Shown piece after piece: positions 43,878-57,138 of a stretch of DNA of 64,000 bases. The position numbers and the translations under genes are program-made. How positions within the stretch are numbered: the first letter of the stretch is position 1; every line of letters starts with the position of its first letter. The notes beneath the pieces were generated by a model. It searched no databases and was not told the DNA's origin. It saw only the letters and a list, made by a program, of their open reading frames with translations. The stretch comes from Chromera velia (lineage: Eukaryota; Sar; Chromeraceae), in the NCBI GenBank assembly GCA_018398765.1, contig JAHBMJ010000809.1:55346-119345 (forward strand), given 5' to 3'.

Positions 43878-44173
43878 GTCTTTTTCCCCCCCTTTGGTGT
43901 ATTTTCTTCCCCCAGCCCCGCCGGCGCCGGGGCCGCTTTCCGCGGGCCACACTCACCTTCCAGAAGCACTCATTCAGTAATCAGTACGTTTCTTGCCTTT
44001 CTTTTTTCGTCCGTCCCTCTCGCACACTCAGTTTGTTTCTCAAGTTTAATATATATTAGTAGTCTATATCTGCGATGGTTCAAGAGGAAGTAACCGGCGA
44101 ACATGTTTTGTGCCTCTATCCCAAAAGGAAATGATGCGTGAGAAGTTTCAAATTGTTTTCCTGACGAAGTGCA

Positions 44174-46541
44174 ATGGCGGACGATCACAAGTTGCTGTTG
44201 TCACAGAGGTCAGTGCCGTGCCCTTATACTGCCCCCTCCGTTCTCTCATGAATTCCTTGTCTCCTTTTCAAAGTTTTTTTCTTCCAATTTCGGTTCATTT
44301 TCGCTGCCTGTGCATGTTGTGTGTGTGCGTGTGTGTGCAGGCGTCGCTGGGCTCTGAAGACAAAAATGTGTCTGCACTATCCCCTTGGCAACTGCAAGTT
44401 CGGACTTAACTGCAACTTCGCTCACTCGGAAGTGGAACTCCGACCAAAGGCCGACTTGAGGAAGTGTGAAATGTGCATCCATGCCCTGCAGGTCCGTGCG
44501 TTGGTCGGCTGGCAGGCTGTCACGGTGCAGAGACGTGAAGTTTCCCCCCCCCTCACGCTTGATTCTCATGACCTCTTCGCCTCTTTTGATGCTGTGCAGG
44601 GTTTCATGTGCCCTCGTAGCGCAGCCTGTGCGTTCGCTCACAATGTTGCAGGTGAGTGTGTGGGGATTTGAATTCCGTGTAAGGTCTCGGCCTGCGTTTT
44701 GTTTTTTCTCCGAAAGGCGAAGCAGCCGCACAATCAATTCCTGACAGGATGGTGGGGTTTGTTCTGGTCAGGTGTTCAGTTCGACCACTTTTGCTTCCCA
44801 GTGAATAATCTTTTCGTACGGGCAGCTTTCTCTGTGTCTGACCGACTGTTTACGCCTTCTCTCGCCCGTTTCTCTTCCTCCACCCCCCTCGCTTCCCCTT
44901 TCACCTTGGACCTTCAGTTTCTTGTTACCTTTTTATCTTTTTCTTGCTTTCTTTGTTTCTGTTCTTTGTGCAGAAATGGAGGAAGCTCGCAGACTCTTCA
45001 CCTGCTGCTCCCCCAAGACCGTTGCACGTGAGCGACGGGCGACAGGACAAGTCCGACTAGGCCAAGAACAGCGCGGGGACCCCGCCGCCCCCCCCCCCGC
45101 CAACCCATCAGCATCAGCATCATCAGCAGCAGCCCCCGGGAGGCCGCCCGGTGCCTACCCCAGCACCTCCCCGGCGGATCGGGGCGCCCTTCCGGACCCC
45201 TACGTCCATGGTTTCACCCCTGGCGCAGCATCTGCAGAACAGCCGGGTTTGGGGGGTTATGCTGCCAGGGATGCTGGCAGGGGGGCGTTTCCGGGTGAAG
45301 AGGGGGGGCACCAGCGGCTAGGAGTGGACCCGAGGAGTCCGATGGTGTCTGGAAACCCCCCGCCCCTTCATCGCGTGCCGGGGCTCCAAAGTGGGCCCGT
45401 CGGTGCTGCTGCCGGGGCCCCTCGGGCGTATCCCTTGACCCTTCCACCCGCACAGCACCCTGGTCCTTCGCCCTGTGGAGGGGGGGCAGTCGGCTCAGCA
45501 GCTTCGGGACCCTCCCACTTCTCTCAAGGACAGACAGGATTCCCGCTGATTCCTGCGACAGCTCCTTCACTCAGTGGATCCGGACCGCGGCCAGATGCCC
45601 CCATCGCAGCTGCGTTTCCTGGAGGCGAACGCCGAGGTGCCCCTCCTCCACAGTGGGGGGCAGGGGGGGGGCTTTCTCCCCACGTTCCTTTCCCCTCTTA
45701 TCCCTCCCAAGGTCCTCCTTTGTTCCCCCCCCACACGGCTCCTTCAATGTTCTCCCCTAGTGCTCATGGAGGGGCAGCTGCGGGGTTTCCTCCTCTGTTT
45801 CAACCTCAACCTCAGCAGCAGCCCCCCCCAATGCCATCAGCATCAGCACACGGATGGGGAGGCAGAGGTTGGAGCATACATGAGGGGGGCGTCGGAGGGA
45901 GCGGGAGCAGACTGCCTGCACATGGATCTGGATCACGCCTCCCCTCGCATCCTCATCCCCCCCTTCAACACCCTCATCACACCGCTTTCCCCCCCGCAGC
46001 CCCCCCCCGCCCCTTTTCTGCTTCCGCTGCTGCTGCCGCTGTTGAACCCGCACCGTCGGTCTCTGGCAGTTACCCCCTGACGACGTGGGTAGCCCCCCAG
46101 TCGAACAACAATAACTCGAACAGTCACAGCCAGGGTACACCGTTTCCTCAGTCTGCAGCCACAAGAGGAGATCCGCAGCACGGGACCGCAGCAGTAGCGG
46201 CACTGCACCTCTCAGCACCGGGAGAGAGAGGCGGAGATCCGCGAGGGTCTCGAGATCCTCTCCCCCTCCCTCAGCCGTTTTCCCCTTCCCCGGTGAGGGC
46301 AGGACTTTCACCCTCACCTGCCGCGGTGGGGGCTCTCGTGCATCGACGAACAATCGAGCCGCAGCCGCAGCATCAGCACGAACATCAGCAAGAACACTCC
46401 CAAAACAAAGGATGGGCTCCCCCCGCGACCGTATCCCGGGTGCCCCTTGGTGGAGGAATTCGACGTGTGGGCGGTGTTGTTGCTGCTGCTGCTGCTGAAG
46501 AGCCCCCCCCTCCGTGTGCGAGCCGACTGATGCGCAAATAG
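44174..46541 (+). CDS. Tandem CCCH zinc-finger RNA-binding protein
   Basis: Four exons (44174..44208, 44341..44491, 44600..44651, 44974..46541) join in phase to 601 residues, stop TAG. Finger 1 is C22-x7-C30-x5-C36-x3-H40 ('LHYPLGNCKFGLNCNFAH'). Finger 2 is C57-x8-C66-x5-C72-x3-H76 ('GFMCPRSAACAFAH') and is split across the exon 2/3 junction. Closely spaced CCCH pairs bind AU-rich or other single-stranded mRNA elements, as in tristetraprolin. From about residue 100 the protein is a long disordered Pro/Gly/Ser/Gln/Ala-rich tail, typical of decay-factor recruitment regions, though its partners are unknown. Start: ATG 44174 gives M-A-D-D-H-K and correct phase (AG|G) into exon 2. No targeting signal; cytosolic or nuclear. 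Confidence 0.82.
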
Positions 46542-49071
46542 GGACAACGGTGCCGCACGGTCAAGGCCAGGAAAGGCGACAAGAGAGCGGAGACAATCGA
46601 CGAGAAGAGATCTACCGACACTGGTAAGTGCAGGCACAAAAGCAATGAAGCAACAGAATGAATGAAGAGAGAATCTGCTGAAGAAACAGACGAGAAAAGA
46701 GAAAAGAAAGAACGAAAGAGGAAAAGAAAAGAAAAGAGAAGAGCAAAAAGGAGAAGGGAACGACGATGGTGTTGTGTCAAGCTTCAGGGCTACGCACACC
46801 CACGTGGCACGACTGGTTCGCATGGATGGGTAAATGATTTTTCGCGTGTCAGGTCTCTCAAAGCTTCTTTCTGTTCATCCAAACTTCAAGCCTGATTCCA
46901 GCTGTCTGTCTCTCTCTGTGTGTCTGTTTGTCTCTCTGTCTCTCTCTCTCCCCCTGTGTTCCTTCCTCCGATGCCTCTGTGTTTCTTTCTGTCTTTAGCC
47001 CTGCTGCTGCTGCTGCTGCCTGCCGACATTCCCCGATTGACTAACTGACTGACTGATTGGTCCTACCTCTTTCTGGTTCCATCTTGCCAGCGAGCAAGTT
47101 GAGTATTCCCCCCGCATTCTCTTCTTGTTTGCCTTTCCTGTCCTGCCAGGCAGCCAGCCAGCCAGCCGGCTTTCTTCTCTATCCACCGAGAGGACCCGAA
47201 GGAAGCAAAGAAAGAAAAAGACTCTGCTTTCTCTCATTGAAGCGAGCAGCTAGCCGCATGCAGAAGAGGTCGATATTTCGACTGACAAAAAGGTAGACTC
47301 ACTCACTCACCTCAGGGCGAGGGAGGGGGAGGGGACTCATCCGCCCTTCTTGTTTTGTCTTTCGATTGACCGATTGGTCTTGTTTAAATCCCCTCACTTA
47401 TGCCGTTACATTGATTGATTGATTGATTGATTGATCCGTCCATCATGTTTTTGCTTCCTTCACTGCCCTCTTTACCTCCTTCCCTTCCCTTATTCCGCTT
47501 ATGGCCTCGTCTGATCGTGACGAAGGGGGCGTACAGGAAAGTAGAGGAAAGGAAAGAAAAGAAGGAAAGAAGGAAGGGGGAAGAAAGAGGGAAAAACCAG
47601 AACGAGTGCAAGAGAGAAGCAACTGTTTAGAGCAGAGCCTGCCCTTCGCGCGCGCAGACTTTTTCTTTCATACACGAAGAAGCGTTCGTTCAAGTCCATA
47701 TTAAAATTACATTGGTGAGCCGGGCGAATTGAAATGTTTCCTGTTCGCTTTATTTCATTCACAGTTGGAGGAGGGAAATGAGGACCGGGAAGAGGGTGCG
47801 TGTTTACACGTTGCATGCGTGCGTGCGTGCGGGCATGCGTGGTTGATCGATCAAGCTTGCTTGCAAGGGTACTTCGCATCATGAGGACAGAGAGAGAGGA
47901 GACATCGCTAGCTAGAGTGCAAAGGCAGTTCCAGCCACGAGCGTGCGTGGAGGGTGTGAGCTTAAAAAAAAAGAGAGGAAAGCGCCTTGGAGAAAGACTA
48001 TGAACAGAAGAGAAAATGCTTACATCTCGTGGGTTTCAAGTCTGCAAACTGACTGTCCGCACATCAGTCTCTCCCCTCGCATCTCCCTTGAAGGGTCCGG
48101 TTCTGTTCCAATAATTCCTTCCCTGCCTAACAATCCAACTGGCTTAAGAGAAAGAGGCAAAACAAGAGAGAGAGAGAGAAAGAAAGGAAGAAAGAAAAGA
48201 AGTCAGACCCTACTGAGAGACATGAAGGGCGCTTGATTGAATTGGATAGATACATCAACTTTCTCGGCACCCGCCCGCCTCAGTGCTCTTGGCTTACTGC
48301 CTGTCTGTCTTGTTTAGGCCATCGTCGGTTGGTTGGTTTGTTGGTTTGTTTGCTTCTTTGATTGTTTGTTTGATTGTTTGTTTGTTTGTGTCTATACCTT
48401 GTTGCATTTCGTGTTTGCTTGCCGTTCGCAGTAAACGGTTTCTGCGAAAGGGGAAGGAGGGTGGGAAAGGGAAAAGCGAATTGTTTCGCCAACAAATGTT
48501 TCTACCTTACAAGTGGCAAATGTTTCTTCCATTGCAGACAAATGTTTCTTTCAGTCTTTTGCAGACAAAATGTTTCTACTTATCTGTCTTCTTTCTATTT
48601 ATGGAGTCATCTGAGCGGATCGGACTTGATCGACTGCCATGAGTGTGTTTGCCTGAATGACTTGCAACAAGAAAAAATAGATCCGTTAGGCGGTTGGGCA
48701 TGTGAATAATGTCGTGTCAGACTTCCTGTTTTCCGACCGAACCTCACCTTCGGTCTCTTGTGAAAAACAAACAAAGGAGAGGAAAAGACGGACAAAGACT
48801 TTGACGGAGAGAGATGCACACAAAAAGCGAACGAGACTGGTGTTTGGGCAGAGAACGGGAGGGGGGCGGATGGGATGGACTTCTCTCTGCATTCGTACAA
48901 ACCCGACGGGCCTGCAAGAAGACGGAATGACTGGCAGGAGGGACCACTTCTTCCCTGGTCCCGCCCGTGGCTCCCTCACTTGTTCTCTTGATCGCTTTCT
49001 TTCTTTGTTTTCTCTCTCTGCCTCTTTCTCTTTCTCGCTGTGTCCCTCCGTCCCTTGTCTTCATATCTTTG

Positions 49072-49102
<31 letters not shown>

Positions 49103-49930
49103 CTCTGCCTCTTCCAGTCTCTGTGGGTGGGCCATCGAGCTGCTTGAGATCCTCTCCATTTCCGGTGCCTCGACGCACATCTTTTCGTCCTTCTTCCCTC
49201 TCTTTCTTCTTCTGTTCTCTCCTCTCCTCTCTTCTCTCTTTCCTCCGTGGCGGTGTCTCGTCAATCAATGACTCCATCTTCCCACCCACCCACCCATCTC
49301 CATCCTCTCTCTGCCTCTTCTTCCCTGACCTTCCCTCCTTCCCTCCCTCAGTCAGCCAGGCAGGTGACTGTTTTTTTTTCTGACGTGCGTACCGACCGAC
49401 AGAGAAATGAAATGCGTGACGACTGTCTGATCTGATCTGGCTTGGCTGAATTCCGATTTTTGTTTCTGTCTTGCTGCGGAGAGCGAGGGAAGGGGGGGAG
49501 AGGGGACGTCTCGGTTGGCGTCTGCAGTTTTCGTGGGGAGAGAGCTAGGAGAGGGAGACTGTCGCTGACACAGACAGACAGACAGACAGACCGTGACGGC
49601 TTCCCTGACTGACTGTCTCCTCGCTCTCTCCCTGTTTCTTGAGTGCTGCGTTTGGAAAAACAGACAAAGCGCAAAAGAAAAGAGACTTACAGAGCGGACG
49701 GACAGGTTGGCACCGTCTCTTCTTTGCTGCGCCTCGTTGTCCCCTCTTGAAAGATCGAGCCTGCCTGCATTGGAATGTTGTGTTTTTCTTTTCCTTTGCT
49801 TTCGTTTTGTACTTCTTCTTGTTCTTCGTCTTTGGTGACTGGAAGGAGAAGAGACAGGAGTGTTGTCACTTACCAAAAGGCAGGTAACCCTTGATTTTGA
49901 TTTTAACGGGTTTCCTTTTCTTCTATTTCC

Positions 49931-49945
49931 TCCTCCTCCTCTTCT

Positions 49946-49980
<35 letters not shown>

Positions 49981-50080
49981 TTCTTCTTTTTCTTCTTTTT
50001 CTTTTTTCTTCTTCTTCTTCTTCTTCTTCTTCTTCTTCTTCTTCTTCTTCTTTTTCTTCTTCTTCTTCTTCTTCTTCTTC
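49931..50080. repeat. (CTT)n microsatellite
   Basis: About 150 bp of CTT with CCT and TTT interruptions. Confidence 0.95.
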
Positions 50081-51642
50081 TGTGCCCTCGACCGAACTGC
50101 TTCGGACTTTGCTGGCTCTTTCTTCAGATTGAAGAAAGGACGGCAGAAATGGTAGGTCGGGGCTCAGTTAGGGCGAGTTAAGCAAGGAGCCGTCAAATAC
50201 AAAGGAGAGCCAACTCACATCCGGATCGCCCAAGGGATGCATTCAAGTGTCTTTCTCTCTGTGTGTGTGCCTGTGTTGGGCTGCGACCTTTTGTTAGCCT
50301 AGTCTTCTACCTGGCTGGTTGGTTCGTTATCATTTTTTTCACTCAAGCCATCCTTTCTTTCTCTTCTGTCTGCCCACCTCCCTTTTTTCTCGGTCGTAGC
50401 CCAGCTTCGACCGCCAAGTGTCTGAATTCTCTCCTTCCCCCTCTTTCTGTAGCCATCTTTCGGTTGACAAACATTCATCGTCTTTCTTCCTTTCTTCTTT
50501 CCATCTAGGTTTCCTGCCCTCTTCTTTGTGTTTTCTGTATTTCTTATTCGTTTTGTCCGTCCAAGTTTGCTCTTTTCCTGCTTCTCTTTTCTTCGTGCTC
50601 TTTCTAGTCTAGACCACCCACCTTGCTCTCTGTCCATCGGTCACACCCTCATGGTTGGCGGGAGGAAAAGGGAAGTCGTTCGACTGACCTTTTCTTTCGC
50701 GTCTTGTTTTTGCACATTACTTTTCTCTCCCTGTCTTGTCTGATCTTGTCTTGTCTTTGGTGATTCATCATCTTTCCAACGTGTTTTCTCAAACCAACCA
50801 TGAGAAGTCGATCGACATCAGTTTGTGTGTCCCAACTAGCCAGCCAGGGCGTGCAATTCTTTCTTTCTTTCTTTCTGCATACCGACCGACCATTGCATAC
50901 GTTCACTCAATCCAACGAAAACACGAACTAACGAAGAGTCCTGAAAAGAAAACAAAAACAAAAACATTGAACGATCGAACGGGCACACCATGTTTGAGAG
51001 AAGCATGGCGATTAAGCAGGCAGTCAAAGAAAGAAAGGAGCGAGGGAATCAACCGAATCGGATCTGGAAGGGTCGAGTAGTGGTTCGTCGATCATGTTTT
51101 TTCTTTCTTTCTTTCTTTCAGGCACGTGGAATTAATCGAGCGAGCTGCCAGGGATGGAAAGCAAGCAAGCAAACGAAAATGCCCGCCCCTTCCCCCCCAC
51201 ACAGAAAGGTACAGACGTCCGGAGGGACGAGAGGAAAGGTGTGTGTGAAAGGGAAAGAAGGAGCTAGGCGGGTGAGAGAGCCTGTTTGGCCTACCGTCTG
51301 GATGCGTACAGCTCCGCCACGTGCAGCAAGAGAGAAGTCAATCAAGTGTTCTTTTGCCTCTCTCTCTCTCTCTCACACACACACTCACTCTTTCTATCTC
51401 TCAGTCTTGCTTGCACTCCTTCGGTGGAAAAGGTCCGATTTGGCCCTCTAGCTACACTCGATCAACCGGCCGGCCCTCCACTCACGAGGCCTTTCGTCAT
51501 TTCTTCATGCCTGATTTCTTCATGCCGGCAAGCTGCGTGCGTTTGTCTGTACGTTTGTATACTTGCTTATTCATTTATGTCTGTCAGTCAATTGATTGAA
51601 AGAAAATGAAGGAAGAAGAGCTAGACTGAGGAAATGAAGGGT

Positions 51643-51892
51643 CTTCCCTCCCTCCCTCCCTCCCTCCCTCCCTCCCNNNNNNNNNNNNNNNNNNNNNNNN
51701 NNNNNNNNNNNNNNNNNNNNNNNNNNNNNNNNNNNNNNNNNNNNNNNNNNNNNNNNNNNNNNNNNNNNNNNNNNNNNNNNNNNNNNNNNNNNNNNNNNNN
51801 NNNNNNNNNNNNNNNNNNNNNNNNNNNNNNNNNNNNNNNNNNNNNNNNNNNNNNNNNNNNNNNNNNNNNNNNCCTCCCTCCCTCCCTCCCGC
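51643..51892. repeat. (CCCT)n repeat spanning an assembly gap
   Basis: CCCT tetramers flank the N gap 51677..51872 (196 N) on both sides in the same register, so the gap very likely lies inside a longer CCCT array. Confidence 0.95.
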
Positions 51893-52397
51893 CACCCCAC
51901 ATGCCATACCAGTCATCTGACGCATCGATTCATCCATTCCTTCATTCATCTATCTGTGTATTTTTCCACTGATTCATTCTCTTCAAAGCCAGCCATCAGG
52001 CAGCGTGGGAAGGTGAAGCAGATCGATGAGATGTCTCACTAGAGTAGCGAACGATGCCATGCACATTGATCGAAAAGAAGAGAATGAAAAGGCACGAAAC
52101 ACGCCGGTGAAAAAAAATACGAGGGAGACAACCGAGGGACAGGCGAGGGAAGAGAAGGCGTAGGACAAGTGAAGGGAGGGAGAATCAAGTAGAGAGCGCA
52201 CTTTCTGATATGACCAGGCATTCCTGTTATTTATTGACTGTGACAGGTACACGTACTCTTTCAAGACGACGTAGGCCGTGGTTGTTTCATTTTTCTTTTA
52301 GAGCCAGGCATTGCCTTCCTTCTCGTTCACTAGAGCGACAGTAAGGTTACTTTGGTTGAACGAACGAGTAGAAAAGATGCAAGGATGAGAGAGGCAC

Positions 52398-52430
52398 GGA
52401 AGGAAGGAAGGAAGGAAGGAAGGAAGGAAA
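52398..52430. repeat. (GGAA)n microsatellite
   Basis: Perfect GGAA tetramers. Confidence 0.9.
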
Positions 52431-53609
52431 GAAGGGACTTCCCTTGCATGCATGCAGGGCTTTCTCCTCCCTCCGGAGGTGGGTCTCTCTTCTCTAGCAA
52501 GACAGACAGACAAACAGCAGAGACATTCTTTGATTCAGCAGGGAGTTAGGAATCTAATCCCATCTACTGCCTGCTTTGATCTTTTTGACAACGTGCAGAC
52601 AAAGCTGTACGTGCATTGTGTCTCTGCTTTTTCTTGGTTGGTGAACTACGTTTTGTTGTCTGTTCCGGTGTCCTTGGAGCTTTCCGGCAGTTATCTGTCT
52701 GCTTCATCTCTTTTTACTTTGGTGTTCATTGTTCACAAATGATCTGTTTCTTTCTGGTTTCTGCCCCCCTTCCTCGCAGGATTTTTATTTCATCACTTAC
52801 CGTCAACACCTTTCCTTTTTCAGTTGACAGCAGGATAATTCGCTATTCTGGTTCGATGGTTTCATAAAATGTCGGGAGCATTGGTGCGCAGAGTTAATTT
52901 TTTTTTTTTTTTTCGTCCGCCTGCCTTTCTGCCCTACCCATCCACCCTCGGTTGTCTGCATTTCCAAATTCGCCTCTTACCTCTTGGTCTGCGCATGCGG
53001 GTGCTTGTCTGTTTGACTCTCTTTCACGTCTTCACTTACTTCTAAATTTCTATCTCTGCATGTATTTGATGGTGCACCAACTTGCTTGTTCTCTTCTTCG
53101 TTTCTCTCTGTCGTTCGCGCGCGCACTCGTGGGTTTTTGTGTATCTCTGTTCGTCTTTCATTCTATGCACACTTCTGTCTGTCTGTTTTCCTGTTCGCTC
53201 TCTGCATGTGATTTCTTTTTTCTTTTATTTTTCTTCTCTTCGGATCCCCCAGAGAAGAACGAACGGAGGGAGAAATTGGCGTCGTGCCCAGGCAGGAGAC
53301 AGAATGCACGAAAGAACAAACAAACGATCGAAGCCGCGGGTCGCCTTCCTGTCCATTGGGCGACTTTCTGATTCTACCTAGACTTTCAAGTTTGCACCAA
53401 TTTTTAAATTTTTCCCTAGATTTTTCCGAGCTGAACCTATATGTGTGTATGTGTGTGTATCTAGGTGTGTATATAGTTTTCTAGATAGTTTTATCAAATT
53501 AAATTTCTTTATTTTTTTGTTTTTATAAAAAATGATCTAAACTCAAATATATGTGTTTGAAGGGATCTGGGGATCATCTGGCATCGCAAAAAGATGCTTT
53601 ACCAGTGAG

Positions 53610-53917
53610 CCCTGTAAAAAATGTTAGAAAAGTAATAGGATATGATAGGATTAATGTCTGGAAGGAATAGAAAACTGATAAAAAAGTGATAGAAAACTAA
53701 TAGAAAAGTGATAGAAATTAGGGATCCAAATTTCTATTAGTTTTCTATCACTTTTCTATATCAGTTTTCTATCACATACTTTTCTATCACTTTTCTCTAG
53801 CACTTTTCTATCACTTTTCTAACAACTTTTCTAACATTAATTTCTATTACTTTTCTATCAGTTTTCTATCACTTTTCTAACAACTTTTCTATCACTTTTC
53901 TAACATTTTTTGCAGGG
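53610..53917. mobile_element. 308-bp foldback element
   Basis: CCCTGTAAAAAATGTTAGAA at the left is inverted at the right (TTCTAACATTTTTTGCAGGG). Both arms consist of repeated TTTTCTATCAC-like words on opposite strands, meeting near GGGATCC at about 53723. Almost the whole element can fold into one long imperfect hairpin. The Copia element begins only 18 bp further on. Confidence 0.6.
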
Positions 53918-53935
53918 AGTGCTAGAGGGAGTGGA

Positions 53936-54181
53936 TGTAGAATAAGTGATGAACTGAGGGCATAAGAATGATAAGATTCTATACAAAAAGTCTGTCACAC
54001 AGGAGAGACAAGAAACGATCTCCCCTCAATGGTTTTCAACCATCGGAGCAGGCCAATCGGTGAGAGATTGGCATGCTTTCACAGAATTCATCATCCATGC
54101 ATTCACATACATCGCGGTCCGTAAAGGCGCCGGACCCGGGCCAAGCAGACGCGCGCCGGCCGCGGGATAATCGATCTGACA
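53936..54181 (-). repeat. 3' LTR of the Copia element
   Basis: 246 bp with TG...CA ends; left target duplication GTGGA at 53931. Confidence 0.92.
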
Positions 54182-54438
54182 ATCACCCCCCATGTATGCA
54201 TTCATACAAAGATCGATAGTCTATTCAAACCCTCAAAAACTTCGTCTATCTGTCTGCGTGCTGCACACCAGTCAGCACCCAACGTATCTCAGCCTTCAGT
54301 TCTCCCAATATCTCAATCACAAGTTTTAACTCATATTGGAAACGAGGCTCTGACGCGCACAGTCCACTTCTCAACTGAAAGACAAGAGGCTAGGAATCAG
54401 TCAAGATAACAATAAGCGACAATAAGAGGATTCACCCC

Positions 54439-56313
54439 TTAAAGAGACTTCATAAAGTCCCTATAGCGGTAAGTCTCCTTGCATCCGTCCTTAAAAGCCA
54501 ACAGCTCTGCAACAGTGGTGCTGTCAAGCTTCCTCCCCTCTTTCTTCGACCTCCACATGACTGTGTTGTCATAGTCAAGTTAAGTGATGTCACCAGCGAG
54601 GGCAGACTCACTTACCAACTGAAACTCCATCCCTTTTCGCCCCTCTTTCTTGTCTCTGTCATAAGATGCATCGACCCAGCCAAGCAAGACGGGTCTCTCC
54701 CCCTTCTTCAACGAATGCAGATGGAGGGGATGGACTGTCGACTTAGCATAACGGAGCGCTTTATCAACAGCACGCAGAGACTTTCGGGATGGCTTTGTGT
54801 TATGTCTGGACAGAGCAGAAAACAAGAAAGAAAGATGCAGCTGTGACTTCACTATCCACCTAAGCTTTCCCACCTTCTCTTGATGCTCTGTCTGTAGGGA
54901 GGGATCAATCTCTCCTTCAGCAACATCTGCAAAATCTCTGTCAGTCAGATGTTCTTCCTTTTCCTCGATCCCTACACAGATGTTCTGCATGTACTGCCCC
55001 TGATCCCAGAGCAACTCACCCCCGAATATGCAAACAGACAGACCGCAGTAGGCATGGAGAGCCCCATCATCTATCCTCTCTGGCTCATCGGTCTTTATGT
55101 GCTTCTGCAGAGACCGAATCTCTTTTACAGCGTCTGCAGTGAAAATGAAGAGATCGTCCACGTGCATAACCATCAGAGCGATCGGCTTGCCACTCCGGTC
55201 ATGCTTAACCAGAATGCTCTCGCTCACCTCCTTCCACCCTTCCTTCCCAGCAACAGAATTCTTGAAAAATTGGGTGTACCTGCGAGGGGTATCTTTCAGC
55301 CCATAGGCTGCAGCTTTCACGATGCGAACAACCAACCCCTCTCTCAGCTGCGGAATCACATGAAAGGGCAAGTCATCTGGCAGATGGAGTTAGACGTTCC
55401 CATCACTGTACGGGCACTGGAGGAATACAGTCGTGACATCTGTCTTGGCAGCCTGTAACCTTTAAGTGAGAGCCTACACAATGGCTGCCCTCACAAGGCC
55501 TGAATCTGCAGTACTAGAGTAGGTCTCTAGCAGGGGATGCTTGTTTTTGAACCCTCTCACGACCAGACGACTCTTTAGAACTCTCTCTCCATTCTTTAAC
55601 TTCCAAGTTCTAATTATGCGGAGAGTGAGAGGCTTGACTCCTTTCTATCGGGCATCCCCACGAGACAAGGTCTCGTCAAGACTGAACACCCCACACTCAA
55701 GCCAATGACGGAATTCTTTCTCATCGCTTTCTCTAAACAACCCCGCACGGATCTCTTCATCTGTTACTGTTAGGTGCCTTTTTGTGGCATTCTCTTCATG
55801 CTGAAGTAACTCCTTTGCCTTTGTTGCCTGCTGTACTTTGAGCACAGTAGACAGGGCTTGGTCGAGCCTCTCAGCAGCCGCATTTTCTGCCTTTTGCCGC
55901 CTTTTCTCTCTCAATGCACGCATCTTCTGATGGCGTGTCTTCCGATTGAGACAGGTATATGAGGCCATCTCTCTTTCTGTGTCAGGAGACAAGGAGATAG
56001 GCTCAGCACACTCGCTCTTCTCTTCTTCATCCCCCTCATCTCTGAACCCCTCAGGAAGGGCGTTCTCTCCAAACAAAGAATCATCGGGATCAATAGAAAC
56101 GCGCTCGATTCCATCGTCTCCCTCTTCTTCTTTGATGCCTGGAAGCCAGGCAGCCTCATCAGGAACGCGGGCTCCTTCTTCTGGAAAAGTATCCCCTAAA
56201 CCCTCTTGCCCCCCCCGAATATGAGAAATGACATCTTCAGGGATTTGCATCCCTTCGGAGAAACGGAAAGTCTTACGGACCTCGTCACCCTTCCTATTGT
56301 TAACCTCTATCAA
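54439..56313 (-). pseudogene. Copia reverse transcriptase / RNase H remnant
   Basis: The 5' part is an acidic linker (PDDSLFGENALPEGF...). The RT core follows: '[24 protein letters not shown]', 'RLQAAKTDVTTVFLQ', 'AAAYGLKDTPRRY', and the catalytic H-V-D-D-L box at about 55160. Then 'GKLRWI' and 'GWVDASYDRD' (RNase H entry), and 'VMWRSKKEGRKLDSTTVAE'. In-frame stops interrupt it at several points, including before KGVKPLTL, within the region preceding RLQAAK, before LHLPDD, and after GDIT. Not functional. Confidence 0.85.
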
Positions 56314-56325
56314 ACTCTCCTTCTC

Positions 56326-57137
56326 TTATCCTGTGCCAGAAGAGTTAGGCTTCAGGGCCACAATGTCAATCCGTCTCTTCAACTGTCGAACAACCTGTAC
56401 AGGAAACCACATACCCCCGGACCGTTGAACAATGAGGCCTTTTCTCTCTCCCCCCCCCTTAGTAGGAGGCGGGACCTCTGCATCTGCCTCAACAACGACT
56501 GCTCCCTCATCAAATCTCTCCATCTCCACTCTTCCTTCAGAATCTCGCTTCGACATAACGAGATCAAAGGCATCACTGCTCTCCTCCTCCCATTCAGAAC
56601 CCCCGTCAGACCTGTCGGAATCATCAGGAGCCTCGGTTGAGGCAGAATTGGATGAGCACTCACCGACCCACTGGTAAAGACGGATTTGAGAGAGATGGAT
56701 GCGAACCGTCTGCCACCCCCCTTTACACTTCAAAACAACAGAGACAGCCTTCGAAGAGAGTACCCCCCCAAAAAAACCAATCCCTCCCTTTGGTGCAAAG
56801 CCTTCCTGCAAGCTAGGAGCGCGATCGACAAAGCGCACCCTGTTTCTAACAGTCACAGGACACACCCCCGGACTCTCCTTGAAGATGGCAGAATTGGGAG
56901 ACTTTCTAGTATGTGAGTGAACCGTCTCATTCATCTGTTGTGCGACCCCCTCCAGGAAAGATGGCCAGAGGTAGGCAGGGACGGAGATGGAGAGAAACAA
57001 CTTCCGCAGGACAGACTTGAGAGTGGCATTCACTCTCTCAACGAGCCCCTGGCTCTGCGGTGTCATACACAGTTTACGGGGCCCCAAAATCCTGTGATTC
57101 AGAAATGTCCTGAGGCTCTTGTCGCTGGCCTGACAAG
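56326..57137 (-). pseudogene. Copia integrase C-terminal part
   Basis: 'TPQSQGLVERVNATLKSVLRK' corresponds to the conserved end of the Copia integrase core (T-P-Q-x-N-G-x-x-E-R-x-N), followed by 'YLWPSFLEGVAQQMN' and a long chromodomain-less tail. The zinc-binding HHCC and catalytic D-D residues upstream are absent, consistent with an internal deletion near 57140. TAA separates it from the RT frame. Confidence 0.75.
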
Positions 57138-57138
57138 T

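Larger units (their letters stand above)
42997..44173. other. Intergenic, mostly higher-order tandem repeat
   Basis: Starts with the tail of the decayed gene and a TTTTCCCCCC tract near 43089-43140, then the array at 43229-43855, a GC hairpin, and about 290 bp of ordinary sequence before the CCCH gene. Confidence 0.5.
46542..53609. other. 7-kb gene-poor, microsatellite-rich region
   Basis: The start probably includes the CCCH 3' UTR. The rest is pyrimidine- or purine-biased blocks with CT, CTT, GATT, GTTT, GGAA and CCCT repeats, including (GATT)n at 47410-47435 and four CAAATGTTTCT copies between 48495 and 48575. No reading frame has protein-like composition on either strand. All long frames are low-complexity Ser/Phe/Leu or Arg/Glu/Lys. 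Confidence 0.5.

Noticed and set aside
36732-57137. Reassignment of TAA/TAG to glutamine
   Set aside because: Host genes (TyrRS, CDP-DAG synthase, Hint, DDX56 and others) contain no in-frame TAA/TAG and use CAA/CAG for Gln. In the decayed genes some stops replace positions where Tyr or Trp is expected, so decay explains them better.
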